Shown in pieces: positions 24,794 to 33,489 of a DNA stretch of 64,000 nt. The notes under the pieces were generated by a model. The model made no database searches and was not told the DNA's origin. It saw only the letters and a program-made list of their open reading frames with translations. The position numbers and the translations under genes are program-made. Source of the stretch: Aeromicrobium phoceense (GTDB lineage Bacteria; Actinomycetota; Actinomycetes; Propionibacteriales; Nocardioidaceae); contig NZ_JACEOG010000001.1 of NCBI RefSeq assembly GCF_013868155.1, positions 1,240,001 to 1,304,000 of the forward strand. Direction: 5' to 3'. The first letter of the stretch is position 1. The number at the start of each line of letters is the position of its first letter.

Positions 24794-24811
24794 ATGAAAA
24801 TAACTTCAACT
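24794..24811 (-). promoter_or_regulatory. Operator D of the AGTTGAA-N6-TTCA family
   Basis: Read on the minus strand: AGTTGAA (24811-24805), six bases, TTCA (24798-24795). It ends 7 bases before the -35 of the carboxyltransferase operon promoter. Confidence 0.62.
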
Positions 24812-24817
24812 TCAGTC

Positions 24818-24846
24818 TTGATTCTGTGATTCGGATCACCTAACGT
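24818..24846 (+). promoter_or_regulatory. Promoter of carboxyltransferase operon with embedded CRP-like site
   Basis: TTGATT (24818-24823), a 17-base spacer, TAACGT (24841-24846). The spacer holds TGTGA-N6-TCACC (24825-24840), a 9/10 match to the CRP consensus. The homologous promoter at 42279 has the same spacing and a TGTGA half-site at the same place. Confidence 0.68.
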
Positions 24847-24857
24847 GGAACTTCGCA

Positions 24858-24879
24858 GACCTAAGCGAATGCTTAGGTC
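24858..24879. promoter_or_regulatory. CTAAGC-N4-GCTTAG operator, copy 2
   Basis: Perfect 9-bp inverted repeat GACCTAAGC-GAAT-GCTTAGGTC, starting 11 bases after the -10 and so covering the expected transcription start. Classic position for a TetR repressor. Confidence 0.8.
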
Positions 24880-24928
24880 GAGTGAAAACCAGGTGGGTTC
24901 GCCCGCCTCTCCGATCAAAGGGGCAGCA

Positions 24929-26482
24929 GTGAGCCACGTGTGGTCCGACGAGATCGACGAGATCTCCCGCCGACAGCATTTCGCCGAGTTGCTCGGCGGC
25001 GAGGACAAGATCCGCCGCCAGCACGAGAACGGGCGCAGCACCGTCCGCGAGCGCATCGTCGACCTGCTGGACGACGGCAGCTTCGAGGAGGTCGGCGCTC
25101 TCGCGGGCTTCGCCACGCGCGCCGATGACGGCAGCACCGTCAGCGTCATGCCGGCCAACTTCGTGTTCGGCCTCGGCGAGATCGACGGCCGCCGCGTCGC
25201 CCTCGGCGCCGACGACTTCACGATCCGCGGCGGTGCGGCCGACGCGTCGATCATGGCCAAGCAGGTCGACTCCGAGCGGATGGCCGGCGCCCTGCGCGCA
25301 CCCCTGGTGCGGCTGGTCGAGGGCACCGGTGGTGGCGGCAGCGTTCGGATGATCGAGGACGCCGGCTACACCTACGTGCCCGCCAACCCGGGCTGGGACG
25401 CCCTGGTGGACAACCTCTCGCTCGTCCCCGTCGTCGCCGCCTGCATGGGCCCCGTGGCCGGACTCGGCGCGGGCCGCGTGGCGATGAGCCACTTCAGCGT
25501 CCTCATCGAGGGCATCTCGCAGATGTTCGTCGCCGGACCGCCCGTCGTGAAGCACGCCACGGGGGAGACCCTGGACAAGGAGCAGCTCGGCGGCTCCGAG
25601 GTGCACCGCCGCAGCGGCGCCATCGACCGGATCGTCCCTGACGAGAAGGCCGCCCTCCAGGCCGTCCGTGACTTCCTCTCGTACCTGCCGTCGAGCGTCC
25701 ACGACGTGCCGCCGGTCATCGCCGGCATCGAGCCGACCACCTCGTCCGAGGGCCTGGCCGACGTCGTGCCCCGCAACCGTCGTCAGCCCTACCGGCTGCG
25801 GACGATCCTCGACGCGATCTTCGACGGCGGCTCGAACTTCGAGTACGCCGGGTACGGCGCCTCGGTCTACACGGGCCTGGCCCGCCTCGACGGACACCCG
25901 GTCGGCGTCGTGGCCACCGATCCGTACAAGGGCGCCACGATGACGCCCAACGGTGCCGACGCACTGACGCGCCTCATCGACCTGTGCGAGACCTTCCACC
26001 TGCCGATCGTCAGCCTGACCGACCAGTCGGGGATGCAGATCGGCCTCGCGGCCGAGAAGTCGGCCTCGATCCGTCGCGGCGCCCGCGCCGTGGTCGCCGC
26101 CTACCAGGCGCGCGTGCCGATGGCCGAGATCATCGTGCGCCGGGTCTTCGGCGTCGGTGGAGCCGGTCAGATCAACCGCCACCGCTTCAACCGCCAGTGG
26201 GCCTGGCCCTCCGGCGACTGGGGCTCGCTGCCCGTGGAGGGCGGCGTCGAGGCGGCGTACCGTGCCGACCTCGAGGCGTCGGACGACCCCGCGGCGATGA
26301 TGCAGGAGATCCACGATCGGCTCGAGGTCGCCCGCTCGCCGTTCCGCACCGCAGAGCGCTACGGCGTGCAGGACCTCATCGACCCGCGCCGCAGCCGTGA
26401 GCTGCTGACGCGCTGGGTGCGCGACGCCTACCGCGTGGTCCCCGAGCAGGTGGGCCCCCCGTCGTTCGGAACGAGGCCCTGA
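24929..26482 (+). CDS. Acyl-CoA carboxyltransferase subunit (PccB/AccD-like)
   Basis: 517-residue carboxyltransferase with N and C crotonase-like halves. Landmarks: REIRVDLLDDG-like start (RERIVDLLDDGSFEE), GRRVALGADDFTIRGG, a glycine-rich LVEGTGGGGSVR, FVAGPPVVKHATGE, and RRNRRQPYRLR then EYAGYGASVYTGLARL in the second half. GTG 24929 has AAAGGGG 6 bases upstream; the frame is open 28 codons earlier but would start inside the operator. Relative to classic PccB the usual substrate-site GxRIQEG is altered, so a non-standard acyl-CoA is likely. It transfers carboxyl from biotin carried by the 71-residue protein. First gene of an eight-gene operon. Confidence 0.9.
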   Translation: MSHVWSDEIDEISRRQHFAELLGGEDKIRRQHENGRSTVRERIVDLLDDGSFEEVGALAGFATRADDGSTVSVMPANFVFGLGEIDGRRVALGADDFTIRGGAADASIMAKQVDSERMAGALRAPLVRLVEGTGGGGSVRMIEDAGYTYVPANPGWDALVDNLSLVPVVAACMGPVAGLGAGRVAMSHFSVLIEGISQMFVAGPPVVKHATGETLDKEQLGGSEVHRRSGAIDRIVPDEKAALQAVRDFLSYLPSSVHDVPPVIAGIEPTTSSEGLADVVPRNRRQPYRLRTILDAIFDGGSNFEYAGYGASVYTGLARLDGHPVGVVATDPYKGATMTPNGADALTRLIDLCETFHLPIVSLTDQSGMQIGLAAEKSASIRRGARAVVAAYQARVPMAEIIVRRVFGVGGAGQINRHRFNRQWAWPSGDWGSLPVEGGVEAAYRADLEASDDPAAMMQEIHDRLEVARSPFRTAERYGVQDLIDPRRSRELLTRWVRDAYRVVPEQVGPPSFGTRP

Positions 26483-26483
26483 C

Positions 26484-28160
26484 ATGGGCGACACCGTGAC
26501 CGGTGCAGAGCTCGAAGCGCTGCTCGAGTGTGACTTCGCCACCGCGGTCGACGCGCTCGACCACCACGTGGCCGCCACGGGCGACCGCCAGGCGATCGTC
26601 TACGGCGAGACCGGTGAGACGCTGACCTACGCCGAGCTGGGCCGCACCACCGACCACGTCGCCGGGAACCTGGCCGCCCTCGGCGTCGGGCCCGGCTCGC
26701 GGGTCAGCATCCTGACCACGCACCCGCTCGTCTCGACCCTCGTCATGTACGGGCTGTGGAAGGCCGGCGCCGTCTACGCCCCGGTGAACTTCCAGTACGC
26801 GGGCGACCTGCTGGCGTACCAGCTCAACGACACCCGCCCCACCGCGCTGCTGGTGGACCGGGCCATGCACCAGCGGATCCTCGACATCGAGGACCGGCTC
26901 GAGTGCTCGCCGCGCGTGGTCGTCATCGACGGCCTGCACGAGGGCGAGTTCGGCAAGCTCGTGCAGCCGGCCGAGCGCCCCGACGTGCGCGTCGAGTTCG
27001 ACGATCCGGCGAACGTCATCTACACCTCCGGCACGACGGGCCCGTCGAAGGGCGTCGTCCAGTCGCACCGTTGGATCAACGGCTACACGTGGGTCGCGCG
27101 CACGATGATGACCCCGGAGGACGTCGTCTACAACGACCTGCCGATGTACCACGTCGGCGGAGCGCACTTCAACGTCGTGCGGGCCCTCTGGACCGGAGCC
27201 TCGGTCAGCCTGTGGGACCGCTTCAGCCCCAACGACTTCTGGCGCCGCATCACCGAGACCGGCTGCACCACCGCCGTCCTGCTGGACGTCATGACGCCGT
27301 GGCTGCTCAACGCCGAGCCGCGTGACGAGGACCGCCGCAACCCGCTGAACAAGGTGCACCTGCAGCCCCTGCCGGCGAACCACCACGAGTTCGCCGTGCG
27401 CTTCGGCATCGACTTCGTGACGTCGGGGTTCGGCCAGTCCGAGTCCGGCAACCCGCTCGTGACCCTGACCGAGCAGACCGAGCCGGGGGAGGGCACGCCG
27501 GACGACCTGTACCGCGGGCTCCCGCACGACCGGATGCGCGAGATCTTCGAGGGAAACGGGCTGCTCGTCCTGCGCGGCAAGGACCCGATGCCGAAGGGCA
27601 TCATGGGCCAGCCCACGCCCTTCCTGGAGGTGGCGATCCTCGACGAGCGCGACCGGGTCTGCCCCGACGGAGTCGTCGGCCAGCTGGCGATGCGTCCGCG
27701 CGTCCCCGCCCTGATCCACGAGGAGTACCTCGCCAAGCCCGAGGCCACGGTGAAGGCCTGGCGGAACCTCTGGTTCCACACCGGCGACGCCGCCGTGCGC
27801 GACGAGAACGGGATCTTCGCCTACATCGACCGGATGGGCGACCGGATCCGCGTCCGGGGCGAGAACATCTCGGGCTTCCACATCGAGGAGATGCTCGTCA
27901 AGCATCCGTCCCTCGCGCTGGCCGCGGTGATCGCGGTGCCCAGTGCCGAGGGCGACGAGGACGACGTCATCGCCTTCGTGGAGGTGGCCGACGGCCACAC
28001 GTTCGATCGCGCCGCGATCGAGCAGCACTGTCTCGACACGATGCCGAAGTTCATGCGGCCCCGTGACGTGATCCCGGTGGGGCAGATCCCCCGGACCCCG
28101 ACCAACAAGATCGAGAAGTACAAGCTGCGTCAGCAGTGGACCGAAGGGCAGGCATCATGA
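26484..28160 (+). CDS. Acyl-CoA synthetase (AMP-forming)
   Basis: 558-residue ANL ligase starting one base after the carboxyltransferase stop. Motifs: P-loop YTSGTTGPSKG, GFGQSESG (A5 position), WFHTGDAAV, RMGDRIRVRGENISGFHIEE, and a C-terminal TPTNKIEKYKLR holding the catalytic lysine. It is only distantly related to the other two synthetases here and resembles the crotonobetaine/carnitine-CoA ligase (CaiC)-like group in the RVRGENIS region. It would activate the imported acid so that the adjacent carboxylase can act on the CoA ester. Stop overlaps the next ATG. Confidence 0.9.
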   Translation: MGDTVTGAELEALLECDFATAVDALDHHVAATGDRQAIVYGETGETLTYAELGRTTDHVAGNLAALGVGPGSRVSILTTHPLVSTLVMYGLWKAGAVYAPVNFQYAGDLLAYQLNDTRPTALLVDRAMHQRILDIEDRLECSPRVVVIDGLHEGEFGKLVQPAERPDVRVEFDDPANVIYTSGTTGPSKGVVQSHRWINGYTWVARTMMTPEDVVYNDLPMYHVGGAHFNVVRALWTGASVSLWDRFSPNDFWRRITETGCTTAVLLDVMTPWLLNAEPRDEDRRNPLNKVHLQPLPANHHEFAVRFGIDFVTSGFGQSESGNPLVTLTEQTEPGEGTPDDLYRGLPHDRMREIFEGNGLLVLRGKDPMPKGIMGQPTPFLEVAILDERDRVCPDGVVGQLAMRPRVPALIHEEYLAKPEATVKAWRNLWFHTGDAAVRDENGIFAYIDRMGDRIRVRGENISGFHIEEMLVKHPSLALAAVIAVPSAEGDEDDVIAFVEVADGHTFDRAAIEQHCLDTMPKFMRPRDVIPVGQIPRTPTNKIEKYKLRQQWTEGQAS

Positions 28161-29674
28161 AGATTCGATTCCGTGGGGGTGCGATCGCCGCGGCGCTCCT
28201 CCTCTCCGTCGTGGCCGCCTGTGGCGGTGGCGGGGGCGACTCAGGCGACTCCGACCGCGCCCTGCGCGTGGCGGCCGTCTCCGACGCGTCCTCGCTCGAT
28301 CCGATCCGCGGCAACGCGGGCACGGACCACGTGCTGATCTACCCGCTGTACGACACGCTGATCTCGTACGACAAGGGCCTCGAGGCCCAGCCCGGACTCG
28401 CCGAGTCGTGGGAGCAGAAGTCGCCGACCGAGCTGACGCTGAAGCTGCGTGAGGGCGTGAAGTTCCACGACGGCGAGCCGTTCAACGCCGAGGCCGTCGT
28501 CTACAACTTCGAGCGCGCCAAGGGCGAGGGCTCGAACATCCAGGCCGACCTCGCGTCGGTGGACTCGGTCACGGCCGACGACGAGTACACGGTGACCTAC
28601 AAGCTCAGCGCTCCCGACGCCTCGCTGCTGCTCGTGCTCGCCGACCGCGCCGGCATGATGGTCTCGCCCAAGGCGGCCGAGGCGGCCGGTGGCGACCTCA
28701 GCACCAAGCCCGTGGGCGCCGGCGGCTGGGAGTTCGTCGAGTGGAAGCGCGGCTCGGTCATCAAGGTCAAGCGCTACGCCGACTACTGGGACAAGGACGC
28801 CGAGCGCGTCTCGGCGATCAACTTCAACATCATCCCCGACCCGAAGACCCGCGTGACCTCGTTGCGCTCGGGCCAGCAGGACGTGGTGATGGACGTGTCG
28901 CCGTCGGACGCCGACGGCCTCGAGAAGGCCTCGGGCGTCGCGGTCAGCGACACGCCGCGCGTGAACGTCAACCAGGTGTACCTGAACCGCGACTCCGAGG
29001 AGCTCGGAGACCCGCAGGTCCGCAAGGCCCTGAGCCTGGCCATCGACCGCGAGGCGCTGCTCAAGAGCGCCTACTTCGGTCGCGGCTCGGTCGCGAACGG
29101 CGCTCTGCCGAGCGACTACTGGGCGGCGCCGCCGGAGTCGGTCAAGTCGGAGTTCAACCCCGACGAGGCCAAGAAGCTGCTCGCCGCGGCGGGTGAGACC
29201 GACCTGACGTTCGACATGATCGTCAACGCCGACTCCGCCACCGTCCGCGTGGCCGAGATCCTCAAGCAGCAGTGGTCCGACGTCGGCGTCACGGTCAACA
29301 TCAAGCCGCTCGAGATCGTGCAGGGCACGAGCGACTACTTCAACGACCGCAAGTCGCCGGCGTACCTGTCGCAGTGGACCGGTCGTCCGGACCCGGCGAT
29401 GACGTACCGCCTGCTGTTCTCGGACGAGGGCTACTTCAACACGTCGGACCAGTGGACGCCCGGCCTGGAGGAGGCGCTGGAGAAGTCCGACGTCTCGACC
29501 GAGCCCGACGAGCGCAAGCCGGGCTTCGACGAGGCCGCCGAGGCGGTCTTCGCCGACACGTCGTTCTTCCCGCTCGTGTTCGGCAACTCGATCGTCGGCC
29601 TCTCCGAGGACGTCGATGGCTTCGAGGGCAACCTCCTCGGCAAGCCGAAGTTCATCGGAGTCACCCTCGGCTGA
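28157..29674 (+). CDS. Substrate-binding lipoprotein of oligopeptide-type ABC importer
   Basis: 505-residue SBP_bac_5 protein. Lipoprotein signal MKIRFRGGAIAAALLLSVVAAC with lipobox VAAC and the cysteine near residue 22, then a glycine-rich linker. ATG 28157 overlaps the synthetase stop. It has the family core DPIRGNAG, YDTLISYDKG, PGLAESWEQKSP, and FNPDEAKKLLAAAG. The protein at 42377 is a near-paralogue (shared MMVSPKAAEAAGGDLSTKPV). It belongs to the full transporter encoded directly downstream. Co-transcription with a CoA ligase and carboxylase suggests a carboxylic acid or acyl conjugate rather than a nutritional peptide. Confidence 0.92.
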   Translation: MKIRFRGGAIAAALLLSVVAACGGGGGDSGDSDRALRVAAVSDASSLDPIRGNAGTDHVLIYPLYDTLISYDKGLEAQPGLAESWEQKSPTELTLKLREGVKFHDGEPFNAEAVVYNFERAKGEGSNIQADLASVDSVTADDEYTVTYKLSAPDASLLLVLADRAGMMVSPKAAEAAGGDLSTKPVGAGGWEFVEWKRGSVIKVKRYADYWDKDAERVSAINFNIIPDPKTRVTSLRSGQQDVVMDVSPSDADGLEKASGVAVSDTPRVNVNQVYLNRDSEELGDPQVRKALSLAIDREALLKSAYFGRGSVANGALPSDYWAAPPESVKSEFNPDEAKKLLAAAGETDLTFDMIVNADSATVRVAEILKQQWSDVGVTVNIKPLEIVQGTSDYFNDRKSPAYLSQWTGRPDPAMTYRLLFSDEGYFNTSDQWTPGLEEALEKSDVSTEPDERKPGFDEAAEAVFADTSFFPLVFGNSIVGLSEDVDGFEGNLLGKPKFIGVTLG

Positions 29675-29701
29675 GCCGAGGTCCAAGAGGAGGTGACGGT
29701 C

Positions 29702-30685
29702 ATGTCATTGCTCACGGTCGAAGGACTTCAGGTCCACTTCGGTCACGAGGGGAACCAGGTTCAAGCCCTGTACGACGTCGATCTGACGATCGAGCCGGGG
29801 GAGATCGTGGGACTCGTCGGCGAGAGCGGAAGTGGCAAGACCGTCACCTCCCTGGCTCTGATGGGGCTCCTCGATCCGCGCAGCTCGCGGATCGAGGGCC
29901 GGGCCGTCCTCGACGGCAAGCCGCTGTGGCAGGGGAAGGGCGAGAAGCGGACCCCGCGCCGCGACCTGCCGATGGCGATGATCTTCCAGGAGCCCATGAC
30001 GGCGCTGGACCCGGTCTTCACGGTCGGGTACCAGCTCGTCGAGACGCTCCGGATCCGGCGCGGCATGGGCAAGTCGGAGGCCAGGACCGAGTCGCTCTCG
30101 CTGCTCGACGCGGTCGGCATCTCCGACCCCAAGGCGCGCATGAAGGCGTACCCGCACGAGCTCTCGGGCGGCATGCGCCAGCGCGTCATGATCGCGATCG
30201 CGCTGGCCTGCGACCCGAAGCTGCTCATCGCCGACGAGCCGACCACGGCGGTCGACGTCACGATCCAGGCGCAGCTGCTCGACCTCATCAAGAACCTCGC
30301 GAAGGAGCGCGGCATGGCCGTGCTGTTCGTGACGCACGACCTCGGCGTCGTGTCCGAGACGTGCGACCGGATGATCACGATGTACGCCGGTCGCATCGTC
30401 GAGCGCGGCCCGGTCGCCGAGGTGCTGGCGTCCCCGGGCCATCCGTACACCGCGGGCCTGCTGGCCGCGCTGCCCTCGCCGGAGTCGCGCGGCGGACGGC
30501 TGGCCACGATCCCCGGACGTGTGCCGCCGCCCGGCCTGACGATCCCCGGCTGCGTGTTCGAGTCGCGGTGCCCGTACTCCCAGCCGGAGTGCTCGGTGCC
30601 GCAGGCCCTGCTGCCCCTGACGCCCACGCGCGAGGTGCGGTGCATCCGCTCGAACGAGCTCGACTTCGAAGGAGTTGCCCCATGA
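29702..30685 (+). CDS. Oligopeptide-type ABC transporter ATP-binding protein (DppD/OppD-like)
   Basis: 327-residue ATPase. Walker A GESGSGKT, signature LSGGMRQRV, Walker B LLIADEPTTAVD, switch histidine in FVTHDLGVV, and the C-terminal oligopeptide/dipeptide cysteine motif (CVFESRCPYSQPEC). ATG 29702 follows AGAGGAGG. It pairs with the second ATPase, whose ATG overlaps this stop. Couples ATP hydrolysis to import via the permeases at 31668 and 32612. Confidence 0.94.
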   Translation: MSLLTVEGLQVHFGHEGNQVQALYDVDLTIEPGEIVGLVGESGSGKTVTSLALMGLLDPRSSRIEGRAVLDGKPLWQGKGEKRTPRRDLPMAMIFQEPMTALDPVFTVGYQLVETLRIRRGMGKSEARTESLSLLDAVGISDPKARMKAYPHELSGGMRQRVMIAIALACDPKLLIADEPTTAVDVTIQAQLLDLIKNLAKERGMAVLFVTHDLGVVSETCDRMITMYAGRIVERGPVAEVLASPGHPYTAGLLAALPSPESRGGRLATIPGRVPPPGLTIPGCVFESRCPYSQPECSVPQALLPLTPTREVRCIRSNELDFEGVAP

Positions 30686-31671
30686 CCGCCCCCTTGCTCT
30701 CCCTGGACAACGTGTCCGTGCGGTTCCCGATCGGTCGCCGGCGTCACGTGACGGCGGTCGACGGCGTCACCCTCGAGCTGCGTGAGGGCGAGACCCTCGG
30801 CCTGATCGGCGAGAGCGGATCGGGCAAGTCCACGGTGGCGCGCGCCGCGATGGGCCTGGTCCCGATCGCCGACGGCACCGTCCGCTGGCGCGGCGAGGAC
30901 GTCGCCGGCTTCGGTGCGAAGCAGCGCCGGTCGTTCTCCGAGTCCGTCCAGATGGTGTTCCAGGACCCGCACAGCGCCCTCGACCCGCGCCGCACGATCC
31001 TGCAGAGCGTGCGCGAGCCGCTCGACGTCATGGGTCGCGGCGACAAGAAGGACCGCGAGGCCGTGGCGGCCAAGGCGCTCGAGGACGTGGGCCTGCCGCT
31101 GCAGATGCTGAAGCGCTACCCGCACCAGCTCAGCGGCGGCCAGAAGCAGCGCGCCAACATCGCCCGCGCGCTGGTCACCGACCCCAAGGTGCTGGTCTGC
31201 GACGAGTCGGTCGCGGCCCTCGACGTGGCCCTGCAGGCGGAGATCCTCAACCTGCTCCAGGACCTCAAGAAGGCCTACGAGCTGACGATCCTGTTCATCA
31301 GCCACGACCTGTCGGTGGTCAGCTACCTGGCCGACCGCATCAGCGTCATGTACCTGGGCAACATCGTGGAGAACGCCACGACCGAGTCCCTCGTGAAGCA
31401 GAGCCTGCACCCCTACAGCGAGGCCCTGCTGTCGGCCCAGCCGCTCGTGCACGACTCCTCGGCCGAGCGCCGGATCGTGCTGAAGGGCGACATCCCCAGC
31501 CCGGTCTCGCCCCCGCCGGGCTGCCGGTTCAACACGCGGTGCCAGTTCGCGCAGGACAAGTGCCGCCAGGAGAAGCCCCCGCTGCTGGAGATCCTCCCCA
31601 ACCACTCCTCGGCGTGCCTGCGTGTCGACGAGCTCTACGGCGAGCGCATCGGAAGGACGGTGGCGTCATGA
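30682..31671 (+). CDS. Oligopeptide-type ABC transporter ATP-binding protein (DppF/OppF-like)
   Basis: 329-residue second ATPase: Walker A GESGSGKST, signature LSGGQKQRANIA, FISHDLSVV, and the C-terminal cysteine cluster (CRFNTRCQFAQDKC). Walker B reads LVCDESVAALD, with Ser in place of the usual Pro after the catalytic Glu, a common variant in this family. ATG 30682 overlaps the stop before, and its own stop overlaps the next ATG. Confidence 0.94.
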   Translation: MTAPLLSLDNVSVRFPIGRRRHVTAVDGVTLELREGETLGLIGESGSGKSTVARAAMGLVPIADGTVRWRGEDVAGFGAKQRRSFSESVQMVFQDPHSALDPRRTILQSVREPLDVMGRGDKKDREAVAAKALEDVGLPLQMLKRYPHQLSGGQKQRANIARALVTDPKVLVCDESVAALDVALQAEILNLLQDLKKAYELTILFISHDLSVVSYLADRISVMYLGNIVENATTESLVKQSLHPYSEALLSAQPLVHDSSAERRIVLKGDIPSPVSPPPGCRFNTRCQFAQDKCRQEKPPLLEILPNHSSACLRVDELYGERIGRTVAS

Positions 31672-32612
31672 GGATCCTGCGCGTGGTGGGAACCTGCCTG
31701 GTCTCGGCCATCCCCACCCTCATCCTGGCGACGTTCATCGTCTTCATGCTGCAGCGGCTGATCCCCGGTGATCCGGCGGTCGCGATCGCCGGCGAGTACG
31801 CCACCCCCGAGAACCTGGCGCGGATCCGCGAGGACCTGGGCCTGAACGAGCCGCTGTGGTCGCAGTACCTCACGTGGATCGGGAACGCCTTCACCGGTGA
31901 CCTCGGGACGTCCTTCCAGACCGGGGAGTCGATCTCCGCCCTGGTGATGCAGCGGCTGCCGCTGACCCTGATCCTCACCACGATGGCCCTCTTCGTGGCC
32001 ATCGCGGTCGGCCTGCCGACCGGTGTCATCGCCGCGCAGAAGGTCGACACGAAGTTCGACCGGTTCCTCACGACGGGTGCCACCTTCGGCATCGCGATCC
32101 CGAACTTCTGGCTCGGCATGATGCTGATCATCGTCTTCGCGCTGAACCTGGGGTGGTTCCCCGGCCCGGGAGGCGTCAGTCTCCAGGACGACCCGGCCCA
32201 GGCGCTGAAGGGCCTGGTGCTGCCGGCGCTCGCTCTCGGGCTCGTGGGAGGCGCCGAGATCTGCCGTCAGGTGCGCAGTGCGATGGTCGAGAGCCTCTCG
32301 ACCGACTACGTCCGCACGCACCGGGCCAAGGGACTGTCGAACCGCAGCATCGTGTGGAAGCACGCGCTGAAGAACTCCAGCCTGCCGTTCGCCACGATCA
32401 TCGGCCTGCAGGTGTCGCGCCTCATCGGCGGCGCCGTCGTCGTCGAGGCCGTGTTCGGCCTCTCCGGCATCGGATCGCTGGCGGTCGAGGCGACCAACCA
32501 GCGTGACTACGGCGTGATCCAGGCGGTGGTGTTCGTCGCCGCCGTGATCGTCCTGTTGACGAACCTCATCGTCGACGTCTCGTACCGACTGCTCGATCCG
32601 AGGATCTCCTGA
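31668..32612 (+). CDS. Oligopeptide-type ABC transporter permease (DppB/OppB-like)
   Basis: 314-residue inner-membrane permease with six predicted helices, beginning at the N-terminal helix that ends FMLQRLIPGDPA, typical of DppB. The EAA loop is visible as YVRTHRAKGLSNRSIVWKHA. The C-terminus ends in LLDPRIS. ATG 31668 and the stop both overlap neighbouring genes. Forms the channel with the permease at 32612. Confidence 0.94.
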   Translation: MRILRVVGTCLVSAIPTLILATFIVFMLQRLIPGDPAVAIAGEYATPENLARIREDLGLNEPLWSQYLTWIGNAFTGDLGTSFQTGESISALVMQRLPLTLILTTMALFVAIAVGLPTGVIAAQKVDTKFDRFLTTGATFGIAIPNFWLGMMLIIVFALNLGWFPGPGGVSLQDDPAQALKGLVLPALALGLVGGAEICRQVRSAMVESLSTDYVRTHRAKGLSNRSIVWKHALKNSSLPFATIIGLQVSRLIGGAVVVEAVFGLSGIGSLAVEATNQRDYGVIQAVVFVAAVIVLLTNLIVDVSYRLLDPRIS

Positions 32613-33484
32613 TGACCGCTGTCGACACCGCCAACCTGGCCACCACGACCGACGCACCGACCCGCCGGGCCCGCAAGGCCGGCCGGCTCTCGGTAGGCGT
32701 GAGCTACGCGATCCTGCTGATCGTGCTGATCGTCGTCCTCTTCGCCGGCTTCCTGGCGCCTTACGACCCGAACAAGCAGGACCTCAACGCGATCCTGCTG
32801 CCGATGAGCGGCGACCACTGGCTCGGCACCGACGACCTCGGTCGCGACGTGTTCAGCCGCATGCTCTACGGCACCCGCGTGTCCGTCCTGGCCGCGTTGC
32901 TCGCCGTGGGCATCTCGGTCGTGATCGGCCTGCCGCTGGGCATCGCCGCCGGCTGGCTCGCCGGCTCGACCGACCTCATCGTCATGCGCGTCGTCGACGC
33001 GGTCATGTCGTTCCCGGCGATCGTGCTGGCGATCGGCATCACCGCCACGATGGGGCCCGACATCACGACGGCGATGATCTCGGTCGGCATCGTGATGTCA
33101 CCGGCGATCCTGAGGCTGGCCCGAGCGCAGACGATGGCCATCCGGTCCGAGACGTACATCGAGGCGGCGAAGTCGTTCGGCGCGCGCGGGCTGCGGCGCA
33201 TGGTCCTGCCGCACGTGCTGCCGAACATCATCCAGCCCGTCCTCGTGCAGGTCGCGGTGCTCATGGGCTTCGCCCTCATCGCCGAGGCGAGCTTGAGCTT
33301 CCTGCAGCTGGGCGTGCAGCCGCCGACCGCCTCGTGGGGTGCCGTCCTCTCGCGGGCCTACACGTTCCTGGACCAGGCGCCGATGCAGATCTTCATCCCC
33401 GGCATCGCGATCGCGGCCACCGTGTTCGCGTTCAACATCATCGGTGACGAGATCCAGCGCCTCCTCGACCCGAAGCGGAAGTGA
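32612..33484 (+). CDS. Oligopeptide-type ABC transporter permease (DppC/OppC-like)
   Basis: 290-residue DppC-type permease: one N-terminal helix, FLAPYDPNKQDLNAILLP, GTDDLGRDVFSRMLYGTRVS, EAA loop YIEAAKSFGARGLRRMVLPH, and SFLQLGVQPPTASWG. TGATG overlap with the previous gene. Completes a binding protein, two ATPase, two permease importer. Confidence 0.94.
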   Translation: MTAVDTANLATTTDAPTRRARKAGRLSVGVSYAILLIVLIVVLFAGFLAPYDPNKQDLNAILLPMSGDHWLGTDDLGRDVFSRMLYGTRVSVLAALLAVGISVVIGLPLGIAAGWLAGSTDLIVMRVVDAVMSFPAIVLAIGITATMGPDITTAMISVGIVMSPAILRLARAQTMAIRSETYIEAAKSFGARGLRRMVLPHVLPNIIQPVLVQVAVLMGFALIAEASLSFLQLGVQPPTASWGAVLSRAYTFLDQAPMQIFIPGIAIAATVFAFNIIGDEIQRLLDPKRK

Positions 33485-33489
33485 CTCGA